The notes under the pieces were generated by a model. It was given only the letters and a program-made list of their open reading frames with translations, had not been told where the DNA came from and did not search any database. The translations under genes were made by a program, and so were the position numbers. From Candidatus Rokubacteria bacterium GWC2_70_16 (GTDB taxonomy: Bacteria > Methylomirabilota > Methylomirabilia > Rokubacteriales > CSP1-6), in the NCBI GenBank assembly GCA_001788415.1, contig MGBV01000272.1, positions 757 through 37,499 on the forward strand: 36,743 bases of DNA, in the 5' to 3' direction. Of this stretch, positions 14,988 to 23,396 are shown piece after piece (positions within the stretch are counted from its first letter, which is position 1; each line of letters starts with the position of its first letter).

Positions 14988-16138
14988 TCCGCCCGCTTCT
15001 CAAGGACAAATACCCAGTGGTGCCCGAACCACCGCACCACGGGGATGGCGCGGAGCACGTGCTCCACGCGGGTCCAGCGCGTCGCGTACGGGCCCCTCGT
15101 GACGCCGAACAGCCGCTCAATCAGCACGTGCGCCTCCAGGAGGAAGAAGTAGGAGGCGCACCAGCCGACGCGCAGGCCGGCCGCGCGGCTGAACGCCTCG
15201 ATGTCCCGCCTGGTGAACGCCGTGCTGTATCCCCCGGCGATCGAACCTGTCGCCGCCAGGGGCAGCGGAATGTCCAGAAAGAACGAGGCGACGCGCTCCA
15301 CCGCGACGAGCGGGTTGCAGAGACACGAGAGGGAGACCTCCTGCAGGTTGTCCGTCGTGAGCAGGCACCGCCCCCCCGGCGCCAGGACTCGCGCGACCTC
15401 TCGGAGCACCTCCACGGGATCGGCCACGTGCTCGACGACCTCCAGGCAGCTCACGAAGTCGAACGCGCCCGACCGCAGGGGCATCGCCCGGGCGTTTCCG
15501 GCGACGCAGGCGCTGTCCGGCCGACGGCGGCGCAGGGCCTGGAGCCCCGACGTATAGATGTCGAGCGAGACCACCCGGTTCCCGGTGTTCAGGTACAGTT
15601 CGGAGAAGTACCCGAAGAGGACGCCCACGTCGAGGAGTCGCCGTCCGGCCACGTGGAGCCGGCTGATGAGGTGGCTGACCAGGCGGACGCGAAGCGGGAA
15701 GTTCAACGGCACGCCGGGCCGCTCGAAGAACGCCTCGTCGGCGCGGAGGAGACCCCGGCGTTCGTCCTCCGAGAAATCGCGGTCGTAAACCTCCGCCGAA
15801 AACTTCCGCTCGATGCCGCCGGCCTGCTTGTGGAGGAGAAGGTGGTGCACGAACGCTCGGCGCGAGTGCTGTGCCCGGTAGCGGTACACGGCGTAGTCGA
15901 CGATGAAGACCGCGACGGCCCCCATGAGCGGGCCGGCCCCGGGAAGGCCGCCCGTGACGCCGGCGAGACCGACGAGGCCGAGCAGCGCGATGGCGCTCGC
16001 GAGGCGGAGGGCCTTGGAGAGCCGGCGGATGCCGGCGTAGCGCTCCTGCTCGCGGGCGCCGATGCCGAGCGAGGCTCCGAGGGCGCGGAGGTACCCCTCG
16101 TCGTCGATCCGATCGTAGCGGATGTCCACGCGCGCCAT
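14984..16138 (-). CDS. membrane-attached class I SAM methyltransferase
   Basis: A 384-residue protein with two hydrophobic helices near the N-terminus (about 46-61 and 67-85) and a C-terminal methyltransferase domain of the Methyltransf_11 type. LLDVGVLFGYFSE (168-180) stands where SAM motif I is expected; G-V-L-F-G replaces the usual G-C-G-x-G. VVSLDIYTSGL is motif II and FDFVSCLEVVEHVADP the post-II region, followed by REVARVLAPGG. ATG at 16138 is 11 bases after the previous stop. Membrane attachment suggests action on a lipid-linked saccharide at the inner face. An O- or N-methyl on a sugar, or a lipid substrate, are both possible. Confidence 0.8.
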   Translation of the reverse strand: MARVDIRYDRIDDEGYLRALGASLGIGAREQERYAGIRRLSKALRLASAIALLGLVGLAGVTGGLPGAGPLMGAVAVFIVDYAVYRYRAQHSRRAFVHHLLLHKQAGGIERKFSAEVYDRDFSEDERRGLLRADEAFFERPGVPLNFPLRVRLVSHLISRLHVAGRRLLDVGVLFGYFSELYLNTGNRVVSLDIYTSGLQALRRRRPDSACVAGNARAMPLRSGAFDFVSCLEVVEHVADPVEVLREVARVLAPGGRCLLTTDNLQEVSLSCLCNPLVAVERVASFFLDIPLPLAATGSIAGGYSTAFTRRDIEAFSRAAGLRVGWCASYFFLLEAHVLIERLFGVTRGPYATRWTRVEHVLRAIPVVRWFGHHWVFVLEKRAE

Positions 16139-16149
16139 GCCCGTCGCCG

Positions 16150-17028
16150 TCAGGGGCCTCTTCTCGCGACAAGGAGCAGCGAGTTGTTCACGTTGATGCC
16201 CGTCGTGACGCGGACCAGACGCGCCATGGCCACGTACGCGCAACGCAGGGCGTTCTCGACCCGCCCGCCCCGCAGGTGGGCCGCCGCAGTGCCGCGATGG
16301 GCCACCGTGAAACCTTCACGCTCGACCAGCTTCGCGAGCGACGCCTCGCTGAAATGGTTCAGGTGGGCGATGCCGCTGATCGTCGCCGGCCTGCCGAGCC
16401 GGCGCATCAGCCGGCTCTTGACGAGCTGGAACCGGATGTTCGGCGACACCACGACCAGGAGACCCGCCGGCACCAGGACGTCGAACGCGCGCCGGACGGC
16501 ACGCCGTGGATCGCGGAGATGCTCCAGGACGTCCCACATCGTGACGGCGTCGGCGCTCCCGGGATCGAGCGGGACGTCGCCGAAGCCTCCGACCAGAACG
16601 TCGAGGCCGTGCTGGTTTCTCGCGTACTCGGCCAGCACCGGGTTGATCTCGACGCCGCGGCCACCGAAGCCCTCGGCGCGTGCCACCCGGAGGAACTCTC
16701 CCGTCCAGCAGCCGACGTCCAGGAGGCGCCGCCCGGGCGCGAGTCGGCGGATGAGGCTCAGGCCCTCGGCGAAGAGCGCCTGGCGGGAGCCGCTGCCTTC
16801 GTCCGCCGCCCCGACCCCGTCGGTCACCAGGCCATAGTATCGGCTCAGGATCTCCTCGGAGGGACGCGGATTGGTGAAGCAGAACCGGCAGCCCGTGCAC
16901 TCGACGACCCGCACCTCCGACGCCCCGCTCACGCGGCGCGCGTCCGCGTCGAGGATCTCCTCCCAGACCGGCGCGGCCCGCAGGCTCCCGCAGAGCGGGC
17001 ATGCACTGTCCTCCCAGCCGTTCACCAT
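16150..17028 (-). CDS. class I SAM methyltransferase with N-terminal zinc-ribbon
   Basis: A 292-residue methyltransferase of the Methyltransf_23 type. An N-terminal zinc ribbon CPLCG (Cys10, Cys13) pairs with CTGC (Cys44, Cys47), then FCFTNPRPS. SAM motif I is LLDVGCWTGEF (102-112), motif II GVEINP (125-130), and DAVTMWDVLEHLRDP is the post-motif region. Proteins of this composition are common in O-antigen and sugar-nucleotide clusters, where some are sugar C-methyltransferases. ATG at 17028 overlaps the upstream GT2 gene by 7 bases. A short hydrophobic stretch near the C-terminus is not a convincing span. Substrate unknown; a nucleotide sugar from the local dehydratase is a reasonable candidate. 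Confidence 0.83.
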   Translation of the reverse strand: MVNGWEDSACPLCGSLRAAPVWEEILDADARRVSGASEVRVVECTGCRFCFTNPRPSEEILSRYYGLVTDGVGAADEGSGSRQALFAEGLSLIRRLAPGRRLLDVGCWTGEFLRVARAEGFGGRGVEINPVLAEYARNQHGLDVLVGGFGDVPLDPGSADAVTMWDVLEHLRDPRRAVRRAFDVLVPAGLLVVVSPNIRFQLVKSRLMRRLGRPATISGIAHLNHFSEASLAKLVEREGFTVAHRGTAAAHLRGGRVENALRCAYVAMARLVRVTTGINVNNSLLLVARRGP

Positions 17029-17951
17029 GGACGCCAGTACGTGCGGAGCCCGGCCAGCTTGCCGCGCAGATCGGTGACGAACTTCGCCAGCGTGTGCCGC
17101 GGGTCGCGGCCGCGCAGCAGCATCATCCCTGTGTGCAGCGGCGCCGTCGACATGCCGTCTCCGACGAGGAACGTGAAGGTCAGGAATCCGAGCTTGCACG
17201 GCCACGGCAGGTACTTCAAGAGGAGGTAGGTGAAGTTGTGGGTGGCGAGACGGTAGTCCTCCATCTGGTCCGTGAGGTCGCGGTAGCGTTGGCCCCGACG
17301 CACGTGGTGCTCCACGCGAATCGCCGGATCGTACACGAGGCGATACCCGCGACCGATCGCCTGCAGGCACAGCCCCGTCTCGAAGTGGGAGGCCCACTGG
17401 CCGCGGATCCCGTCGTCCAGCCCATCGATGGCCACCCGCCTGAAGCTCATGTTGCACCCCTTGAGGAGCTGGACCGGGCGGGGCCCGCCGGAGACGAACT
17501 TGTGGTGGTTCCCCACGGCGTGCCCGAACCAGGTGAGGCGGCCGACGACCTCGGCGGTGGAGGTGTCGATCCGTCCCTGGTCGTGAATGACGTCCTGCCC
17601 CCCGACCCCGCCCACCGCGGAGTCCTCGTAGTGGGCGAGGAGCTTCGCGATCCAGTCCGGTGGAGCCACGGCATCGTCATCGATGAAGCACAGGATCTCG
17701 CCCTCCGCGTGCGCGATCGCCGCCTGCTCGGCGGGCAGGATCCCGACCCGCGACACGGTCACCGGACGGACCCGTCGCGCGACGTCCCGCCGCGCGACGA
17801 ACGTCCCGAGCGCCGCCGCCGTCTCGGCATCCCCCGCGTGCGAGACGACCACGATCTCGTCCGGCGGCCGCGTCTGCTCCAGCAGCGCGCCCAGGCACCG
17901 GCGCACGTCGTCGGGCCGACGGTAGGTGATGACGAGCACGGACACCTTCAC
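17022..17951 (-). CDS. glycosyltransferase family 2 (GT-A fold)
   Basis: A 309-residue GT2 enzyme. VSVLVITYRRPDDV opens the GT-A fold, FIDDDAVAPPDW is the D-x-D metal-nucleotide motif, and FETGLCLQAIGRGYRLVYDP contains the acidic catalytic-base region and the terminal strand. NHHKFVSGGPRPVQLLKGCNMSFRR forms the acceptor-side segment with the G-C-N-M-S-F hallmark of rhamnosyl/galactofuranosyl-type GT2 proteins. Hydrophobic residues near the C-terminus (GFLTFTFLVG) may associate with the membrane. GTG at 17951 overlaps the previous stop (GTGA). The sugar transferred cannot be inferred. Confidence 0.88.
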   Translation of the reverse strand: MKVSVLVITYRRPDDVRRCLGALLEQTRPPDEIVVVSHAGDAETAAALGTFVARRDVARRVRPVTVSRVGILPAEQAAIAHAEGEILCFIDDDAVAPPDWIAKLLAHYEDSAVGGVGGQDVIHDQGRIDTSTAEVVGRLTWFGHAVGNHHKFVSGGPRPVQLLKGCNMSFRRVAIDGLDDGIRGQWASHFETGLCLQAIGRGYRLVYDPAIRVEHHVRRGQRYRDLTDQMEDYRLATHNFTYLLLKYLPWPCKLGFLTFTFLVGDGMSTAPLHTGMMLLRGRDPRHTLAKFVTDLRGKLAGLRTYWRPW

Positions 17952-19102
17952 CGGGCGGCCTCCCGCGCCTGCGTGAGAGCCCGGAGCAGCTCGGGGCCGA
18001 CCCTCCCCACGTCCAGCCCCTCCGCTCGACGACGCGCCGCCCGGCCCATCCGGCGTGCCAGCGCCGGGTCCCGGTACAGCTCGAGCAGCCGCACCCGGAT
18101 CGCCTCCACGTCCCGGTCGGGGACGACGAAGCCTTCCTCGCCGTCCCGGACGCAGTCCTTGGCCCCGGTGCTCTCCGAGATGATCACCGGCAGGCCGCAC
18201 GCCATCGCTTCCAGCACGGCGAAGCCGAACCCGTCCGCCACCGAGGGCAGGACGAACACTGAGGCGCGCTGGTACACCGGCACCGGATCTCCGTAGCCGT
18301 GACGGATCCGGGGATTGACCAGGTACCGCTCCACCATCCGCCTGTTGAAGCGGTCCACGAGCGGCCCGAACAGCATCAGCTCACCGGCGGGAACGCCCAG
18401 CGCCTCGAACGCCCGCACGAGATAGGGGTAGCCTTTCAGCAGGCTGAGCTGACCGACGAGGCAGACGCGGAACACGCCGTCGCCTTGCCCGGGATAGAAG
18501 CGTGAAGCATCGACGCCGGGAGCCACCAGGAGCAGCTTCTCGCGCGGAACCCCGCGCCGGACCATGGTCTCGAGCACGTACCGGGAGTCCACCCGGATCC
18601 AGTCGGCTTCGGCGTACTCCTGGAGGACGCGGCGCCGCATCCAGTCCGTCGCGTAGCGCGTCTTCGTGCCGAACCGCGCTCCCTCCTCCCGGGCGATACG
18701 GATCGACTCCTCGATGTGGGGGGTGGGACACCACAGGACCGAGCGGGCACCCCGCGCGCGGGCGGCGCGGATCGTGCGCAGCGCCGCCCAGCTACAGACG
18801 TAGACGAGGTCCGCGTCGGCCGGGAGGCGGCGACTGGCCAGGAGGTCGAAGCTCGCGTCGCTGAGTGTCCGGATCAAGTCGTCTCGGGAGCGGAGAGGCG
18901 TCCGGAACAGGGTGCCGACGAGCGCGGTGGTCGACACGCGGGTCAGCGGCAGAGGCCCGAGGCCGATCCCGCCGTCGATGCCCCCGCACAGCACCCGCCG
19001 GAGCATGCCGGCGCGGGCGAAGGCTCCCGCGACCTGCGCCATCCCCCAGCCGAGGCCGCCGCCGCCGAGGATGCCGTTGAAGACCACCGCCGCGTGTGTC
19101 AT
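17948..19102 (-). CDS. glycosyltransferase family 4 (GT-B fold)
   Basis: A 384-residue GT-B enzyme. The N-terminus has a glycine-rich loop (NGILGGGGLGWG, 9-20). The donor domain begins FRVCLVGQLSLLKGYPYLV (about 211-229), and DGFGFAVLEAMACGLPVI (290-307) holds the E-x7-E-like donor motif (Asp290, Glu298; the first acid is Asp). It should act in the cytoplasm in repeat-unit assembly. Both ends are four-base overlaps (ATGA with the upstream GT4, GTGA with the downstream GT2), so three glycosyltransferases are translated in close succession. Donor and acceptor unknown. Confidence 0.88.
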   Translation of the reverse strand: MTHAAVVFNGILGGGGLGWGMAQVAGAFARAGMLRRVLCGGIDGGIGLGPLPLTRVSTTALVGTLFRTPLRSRDDLIRTLSDASFDLLASRRLPADADLVYVCSWAALRTIRAARARGARSVLWCPTPHIEESIRIAREEGARFGTKTRYATDWMRRRVLQEYAEADWIRVDSRYVLETMVRRGVPREKLLLVAPGVDASRFYPGQGDGVFRVCLVGQLSLLKGYPYLVRAFEALGVPAGELMLFGPLVDRFNRRMVERYLVNPRIRHGYGDPVPVYQRASVFVLPSVADGFGFAVLEAMACGLPVIISESTGAKDCVRDGEEGFVVPDRDVEAIRVRLLELYRDPALARRMGRAARRRAEGLDVGRVGPELLRALTQAREAAR

Positions 19103-20310
19103 GGCTCCTCGCGGCGGCGCGCGATCGCCGCCCCCAGCCACGCGCACAGCGCGGCGGCGTGCGTCTCGTGACTGTAGATGCGGATCGCGCGCTCCCGGCC
19201 CGCCGCGCCCATCGTCCGCGCCAGCCCCGGCTCGGAGAGGAGCCGCTCGATCTGCTCCGCCAGCGCCTTTACCTGGGTCGGCGGCACGAGGAAGCCCGTC
19301 CGGCCGTGCTCCAGCCAGTCGGAGATACCGCCCACGTCGAACGCGACCACCGGTCTGCCGTGGGCCATCGCCTCGGGGCCGACCATGCCGAAGGGCTCCG
19401 GCCACACCGACGGCACGACCACCAGGTCGCAGGCCACGTACAGGTCGTCGAGCGCCTCCCGATCCTGCCAACCGCGGAACTCGACCCGACCGCCGAGCCC
19501 GAGCCGGCGGGCCAGCGCCTTCAGCTCCGATGCGAAGTAGCCGTCGCCGGCCACGACCAGCCGATACCTCGCCCTCCCGAGTGTCATCGCCTCCAGGAGG
19601 CAGCGGAGCCCCTTGTGCGGCGTGAGTCGGCCGCCGAAGAGGACGAGAGGCTCGCGCCCCGGCCGATCCTCCCACGTCACCTTCTCCGGAATGCGGATCG
19701 GGGTGGGCAGCACCGCGATCCGCTCGGCCGCGAAGCCTTCCGCGACCAGCCGCTCCTTCATGTGACGGGTATCCACCACCATGGCTTCCACGCGTCGAGC
19801 CCAGCGCCGCGCCCGCCGCACGCGGACGAAACTCTGCGCCAGGCGGAGCGGTCGGCGGCTGTGACACCGCTCGCGATACGCTTGGAGGACGCAGTTGACG
19901 CCCATCGGATAGGGGCACACCCGGTCGCTCCTCTGCAGCAGCTTGCTGCCGGCCGGGCAGTAGAGGTCGTGGGTGTGGTGAAAGAAGACCGTCGGGACGG
20001 CGCGGAGCACCTCCGCGGCTGCGCCCGGATGCAGGAAGTGATGGACGTAGGCGACGTCCGGCCGCTCGCGAGCGAGCATGCCCGCGACGCGACGCCCCAC
20101 CGCGCGGGCCGGAATCAGGCTGTGACAGTCGGTGAGCCCGGGGATCGAGTACTCCAGCCAGCCCTCCGCGCGCGACTCCGCCTCGCTCGCCGCGTCGGAG
20201 GCGATGGCAACCGTCTGGCCGGCGGCCTGGAGCGCGCGCGCGAGGTCACGGACGTAACCCTCGATCCCGCCGCCGCCGCCACGCCAGTTCCCCACCTGGA
20301 GGATCCTCAC
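19099..20310 (-). CDS. glycosyltransferase family 4 (GT-B fold)
   Basis: A 403-residue GT-B enzyme. VRILQVGNWRGGGGGIEGYVRDLARAL opens the acceptor domain in two short glycine-rich motifs. LVLFGGRLTPHKGLRCLLEA begins the donor domain, with PEPFGMVGPEAMAHG as the E-x7-E motif. A middle segment has HHTHDLYCPAGSKLLQRSD plus cysteines at CPYPMGVNCV and RCHS, the pattern of GT4 proteins with a small Cys-rich insert (H-x-x-x-x-x-C-P, then C, C), possibly a metal site. GTG at 20310 overlaps the previous stop (GTGA). It is one of two adjacent but not closely similar GT4 enzymes. Confidence 0.88.
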   Translation of the reverse strand: MRILQVGNWRGGGGGIEGYVRDLARALQAAGQTVAIASDAASEAESRAEGWLEYSIPGLTDCHSLIPARAVGRRVAGMLARERPDVAYVHHFLHPGAAAEVLRAVPTVFFHHTHDLYCPAGSKLLQRSDRVCPYPMGVNCVLQAYRERCHSRRPLRLAQSFVRVRRARRWARRVEAMVVDTRHMKERLVAEGFAAERIAVLPTPIRIPEKVTWEDRPGREPLVLFGGRLTPHKGLRCLLEAMTLGRARYRLVVAGDGYFASELKALARRLGLGGRVEFRGWQDREALDDLYVACDLVVVPSVWPEPFGMVGPEAMAHGRPVVAFDVGGISDWLEHGRTGFLVPPTQVKALAEQIERLLSEPGLARTMGAAGRERAIRIYSHETHAAALCAWLGAAIARRREEP

Positions 20311-21224
20311 CGGGCGCGGCTCCTCCGGAACGGCGTCCAGACGCCGCCCAGCCTGAGTCCGCGTCCGGCAGCGCGCAGGCCGCTGAGATAGCGGCCCTGA
20401 CGACAGAGTGAAATCCCCTCGCGGAACGACGCCCAGGCCCACCGGTCACGAACCACCCTCGCCAGGGGGCCCGGCGGGACGTCACGGCTCAACTGGGTGC
20501 AGACCCAGCCGACGTCAGCCCAGATCTGGGCGCCGGACGTCGCCAGGGAGGAGCCCTCGTGGCGGCGGACGTAGGCGAGGCGCGAGGGTACGTAGATCGC
20601 GCCGCCTCCGCCCAGGGCCAGCCGGGCGGAGAGATAGAAGTCGACCACCGTGTTCGCGCGCGGCTCGACGGCGCCCGTGTCGAGGGCGCGCGCGCGACGG
20701 AAGAGCGCGGCCCCGTGCCAGACGGCCTGCCATCGGAGGGCCAGCTCGAGAAACGGCAGGTGGAGCCCCGGCCGCAGGCCGGCGCGCCCGTAGCCGCGCG
20801 AGCAGTCGTCCGTGGCGTCCTCGAGCACGCGCCCGTCGGCGTCCATGATGAAGTGGTCGCAAAACGCGATGTCGGCGCGCGGGTCGTCCTCGAGGGGTGC
20901 CAGCAACGTCTCGAGGAGCGTGGGGGCCCAGGTGTCGTCGTCCGCGAGGATCGCGCAATAGCGGCCTCGCGCGGCCTCGAGACCGCGGCGCCAGTTCGCC
21001 CCCATCCCGAGGGTGCTCGAGGCGCGGAGGTGCCGGATCCGCGCGTCGCCGAACGCCTGCACGACGCGAGGTGTGTCGTCCGTCGAGCCGTTGTCGCAGA
21101 CGATCAGCTCGTAGTTCCGGAACGTCTGGGCGAGGACGCTCTCGATCGTGACGGACAGGTACCGCGCACGATTGAAGGTCGGGACGCACACCGAGACGGT
21201 CGGCACGCCGCTCTCGGCCCTCAT
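20307..21224 (-). CDS. glycosyltransferase family 2 (GT-A fold)
   Basis: A 305-residue GT2 enzyme. VSVCVPTFNRARYLSVTIES opens the fold, LIVCDNGSTDDT is the nucleotide-binding strand, and YCAILADDDTWAP carries the D-D-D metal motif. DIAFCDHFIMDADGRV and NTVVDFYLSARLALGGGG form the acceptor half, and the polar C-terminus has a hydrophobic-basic helix. ATG at 21224 overlaps the dehydratase stop (ATGA). Cytoplasmic enzyme for repeat-unit assembly; specificity not readable. Confidence 0.88.
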   Translation of the reverse strand: MRAESGVPTVSVCVPTFNRARYLSVTIESVLAQTFRNYELIVCDNGSTDDTPRVVQAFGDARIRHLRASSTLGMGANWRRGLEAARGRYCAILADDDTWAPTLLETLLAPLEDDPRADIAFCDHFIMDADGRVLEDATDDCSRGYGRAGLRPGLHLPFLELALRWQAVWHGAALFRRARALDTGAVEPRANTVVDFYLSARLALGGGGAIYVPSRLAYVRRHEGSSLATSGAQIWADVGWVCTQLSRDVPPGPLARVVRDRWAWASFREGISLCRQGRYLSGLRAAGRGLRLGGVWTPFRRSRAR

Positions 21225-22201
21225 GGCCGCCGTCCGCCGAGACGCCCGCGGTGCTCGCGGTACCATCGGTACGTCCGCCGCAGCCCCTCGTCGAGGCCGA
21301 CAGTCGGAGACCACCCGAGCAGCTCCCGGGCGCGGTCGTCCGGCGCCCCGCGAGCGCGCACGTCGGCCGGAGGAGTGTCCGTGCCGAGGACGCGAGGTCG
21401 CAGCTCCGGATGGTCGGACAGCGCGACGATCCGCTCGACGAGCTTCAGGATGCTGATCGGCGCGTTGGCCCGGAAGTCGAACACCTCGCCGGCGGCGCCG
21501 GACTCGAGGCGCTCCGCGACCCGCACGTAGCCCCGCACCGCGTCGTCGACGTGCAGGAAGTCGCGCTGCGGCCTGCCGTCGCTCCGGATCACCGGGGCCT
21601 GCCCCTCGAGCACCGCGTGGATCGTCTCGGGGATGAGGCGGGAGCGGTGCGTGTCACCGCCACCGTAGATATTGACGAACCGGGTGGCGGCAACGGCCAT
21701 CCCGTAGGTCCGGTGATAGCACCCCACCAGGATGTCGGCGCAGGCCTTGGACGCGTCGTAGGGATGCAGCCCGTGCGCGGCGTCGTCGCCGTAGGCCCGG
21801 TCGCTCGATGCGACGACCACGCCGCGGATCCTGGCGCTGGCGCGGCACGCCTCGAGGACGGTCCAGGTCCCCTGCACGTTCGCCTCGAAGGTGGCGAGCG
21901 GCGCCTGTCCCGCCACGCCCACCAGGGGCTGCGCGGCCAGGTGGAAGCAGACCTCGACCGCGGACGCCTCGAGAATGCGCGCGAGCACCTCGTAGTCGGT
22001 GGTGGACCCGCGGACGACGCGGACCCGCTCCCCGAGGTCGAGCAGGTCCAGTGACGAGCCCCGCCAGTCGCCCCGGGTGAGGCATGTGACGCTGGCCCCG
22101 GCCTCCACCAGCGCGCGGGCGAGCCAGGAGCCCACGAAGCCGCAGCCGCCGGTCACCAGGACGCTCACGCTCCGCCAGCCTCTCCCCGGGCTCATCGCCA
22201 T
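21221..22201 (-). CDS. NAD-dependent sugar epimerase/dehydratase (extended SDR, 4,6-dehydratase type)
   Basis: A 326-residue extended short-chain dehydrogenase. TGGCGFVG (17-24) is the NAD-binding glycine motif. VASSDRAYGDD (130-140) provides the catalytic Ser and HPYDASKACAD (147-157) the Tyr148-x3-Lys152 pair. RPQRDFLHVDDAVRGY is the sugar-nucleotide-binding stretch. The S-S-D-R-A-Y-G and P-Y-D-A-S-K signatures are nearest to CDP-glucose and GDP-mannose 4,6-dehydratases, which make the 4-keto-6-deoxy intermediates of deoxysugars; a 4-epimerase cannot be excluded. ATG at 22201 is preceded by a GTGAGGA ribosome-binding sequence; a GTG at codon 12 is the alternative start. It lies immediately upstream of the glycosyltransferase run. 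Confidence 0.85.
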   Translation of the reverse strand: MAMSPGRGWRSVSVLVTGGCGFVGSWLARALVEAGASVTCLTRGDWRGSSLDLLDLGERVRVVRGSTTDYEVLARILEASAVEVCFHLAAQPLVGVAGQAPLATFEANVQGTWTVLEACRASARIRGVVVASSDRAYGDDAAHGLHPYDASKACADILVGCYHRTYGMAVAATRFVNIYGGGDTHRSRLIPETIHAVLEGQAPVIRSDGRPQRDFLHVDDAVRGYVRVAERLESGAAGEVFDFRANAPISILKLVERIVALSDHPELRPRVLGTDTPPADVRARGAPDDRARELLGWSPTVGLDEGLRRTYRWYREHRGRLGGRRP

Positions 22202-22208
22202 GGCGTCC

Positions 22209-23396
22209 TCACCCGGTCACCCGCGCCGCGAGGAACCCCTCGCGCCCGAGGAACTCGATCAGGGCGCTTCCGGCCAGCTCGTGCCCCTGCACCGTCCAGT
22301 GCCCGTCGCCGCGCCGATAGAGATCGGCGTCACCGGCGCGACTCCGCGCGCGGAACGCGGGGAGCAGATCCAGTGCGGGAATACGCTCCGTCGCCAGGAA
22401 CTCCCTGAGCACGCGGTTGGGTTTGTCGAGATCGTACCGGCGCGCGCTGAAATGCTGGTTCCAGAGGGCCGGAAACCGCTCCGGGTACACCTGCCCCTCG
22501 ATCGGCGCGATGATCACGACGAAGCGGGCTCCCCGGGCCTGCACCCGGTCTCGGAGCCGGCGGAGCAGCGCCGCCGTCAGGCCCCACCCTCGCGCGGCAT
22601 GGGCGTCGTCATCGGCGAGGAACACCCGCAGGCCGTCCCTGAAGCCGGCGTCCGCCTGCAAGACCCTGGGCCCCAGCAGGTGCAGCCGGGCGAGCACGCG
22701 GCGCGTGGCTGGAATCCGGACGAGCTTCTCCCGCGCGAGCGCGTAGAGCCGGGAGTGGGCGCCAAGGAGCCGGGCGCGGGACGGCGGCTCCGCGACGGGC
22801 GACGGGACGCGGGGCGGCTCAAGCGCCAGCAGGCCGTCCTGGAACACCGCCCGGGGTCTCGGCTCCGACAGGTCGGTGCTGTCGCCGACGTCGCTCATGG
22901 AGAAGGTCAACACGACGACGTCGGGCTCGTACCGCCAGCCCACCGCCTCGAACATCGCCAGCTCCTGCGCCGTGCCGAACCCCGTGACGCCGGCGTTGAT
23001 CACCTCGGTTGGGCTCCAGCGCCGGTCCGCGCCGGCGCGACGCTCGGCGACCTTCGGAAACAGCGCGTCCAGGGGTACGCCCGGGTCGCCGCCAACCGAA
23101 TCGGCGAGGACCAGCACGCGCACGACGCCCGGCGGTTTCTCGAACGGATACTCTCGGTCCAGCAGCCCCTGGGAGTTGACGCGCACGGGGATGCGCGGCG
23201 CGCGGTCGAACTTCCACGCCGACGCCGCCCACGATCCCGTGAGGCTCGGGACATAACGCCAGCCCAGGATCGGGTCCGGCTCGATCAGCACGGTGGGCGG
23301 ATCGAACGCCCAGCGGGCGACCAGCTCGCCGGCCCCGAGCGCGACGACGACACCCACGAGGACGAGGCCGGCCCCGCGCAGCATGCGCCGCCTCAT
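22209..23396 (-). CDS. membrane-anchored SGNH-type protein, tandem copy 2
   Basis: A 395-residue protein with one N-terminal membrane helix (about 9-28) and an extracytoplasmic SGNH fold. The nucleophile box reads VLVLADSVGGDPGVP (Asp99, Ser100), that is A-D-S where classic members have G-D-S. VINAGVTGFGTAQEL is the second block, and GDGHWTVQGHELAG near the C-terminus supplies the Asp/His pair in the D-x-H-W-T form typical of AlgX/AlgJ-like acetyltransferases. It aligns along its whole length with the upstream gene product (shared SQGLLxREYP, LLxAHSRL, EGQVYPERF motifs), so the two arose by tandem duplication. ATG at 23396 overlaps the upstream stop (ATGA). Likely O-acetyl transfer to, or removal from, the exported glycan. 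Confidence 0.85.
   Translation of the reverse strand: MRRRMLRGAGLVLVGVVVALGAGELVARWAFDPPTVLIEPDPILGWRYVPSLTGSWAASAWKFDRAPRIPVRVNSQGLLDREYPFEKPPGVVRVLVLADSVGGDPGVPLDALFPKVAERRAGADRRWSPTEVINAGVTGFGTAQELAMFEAVGWRYEPDVVVLTFSMSDVGDSTDLSEPRPRAVFQDGLLALEPPRVPSPVAEPPSRARLLGAHSRLYALAREKLVRIPATRRVLARLHLLGPRVLQADAGFRDGLRVFLADDDAHAARGWGLTAALLRRLRDRVQARGARFVVIIAPIEGQVYPERFPALWNQHFSARRYDLDKPNRVLREFLATERIPALDLLPAFRARSRAGDADLYRRGDGHWTVQGHELAGSALIEFLGREGFLAARVTG

Noticed and set aside
14006-16837. Long + strand open frame of about 940 codons antisense to three methyltransferase genes
   Set aside because: Same high-GC artefact; the minus-strand products contain clear SAM motifs and this one has no domain.
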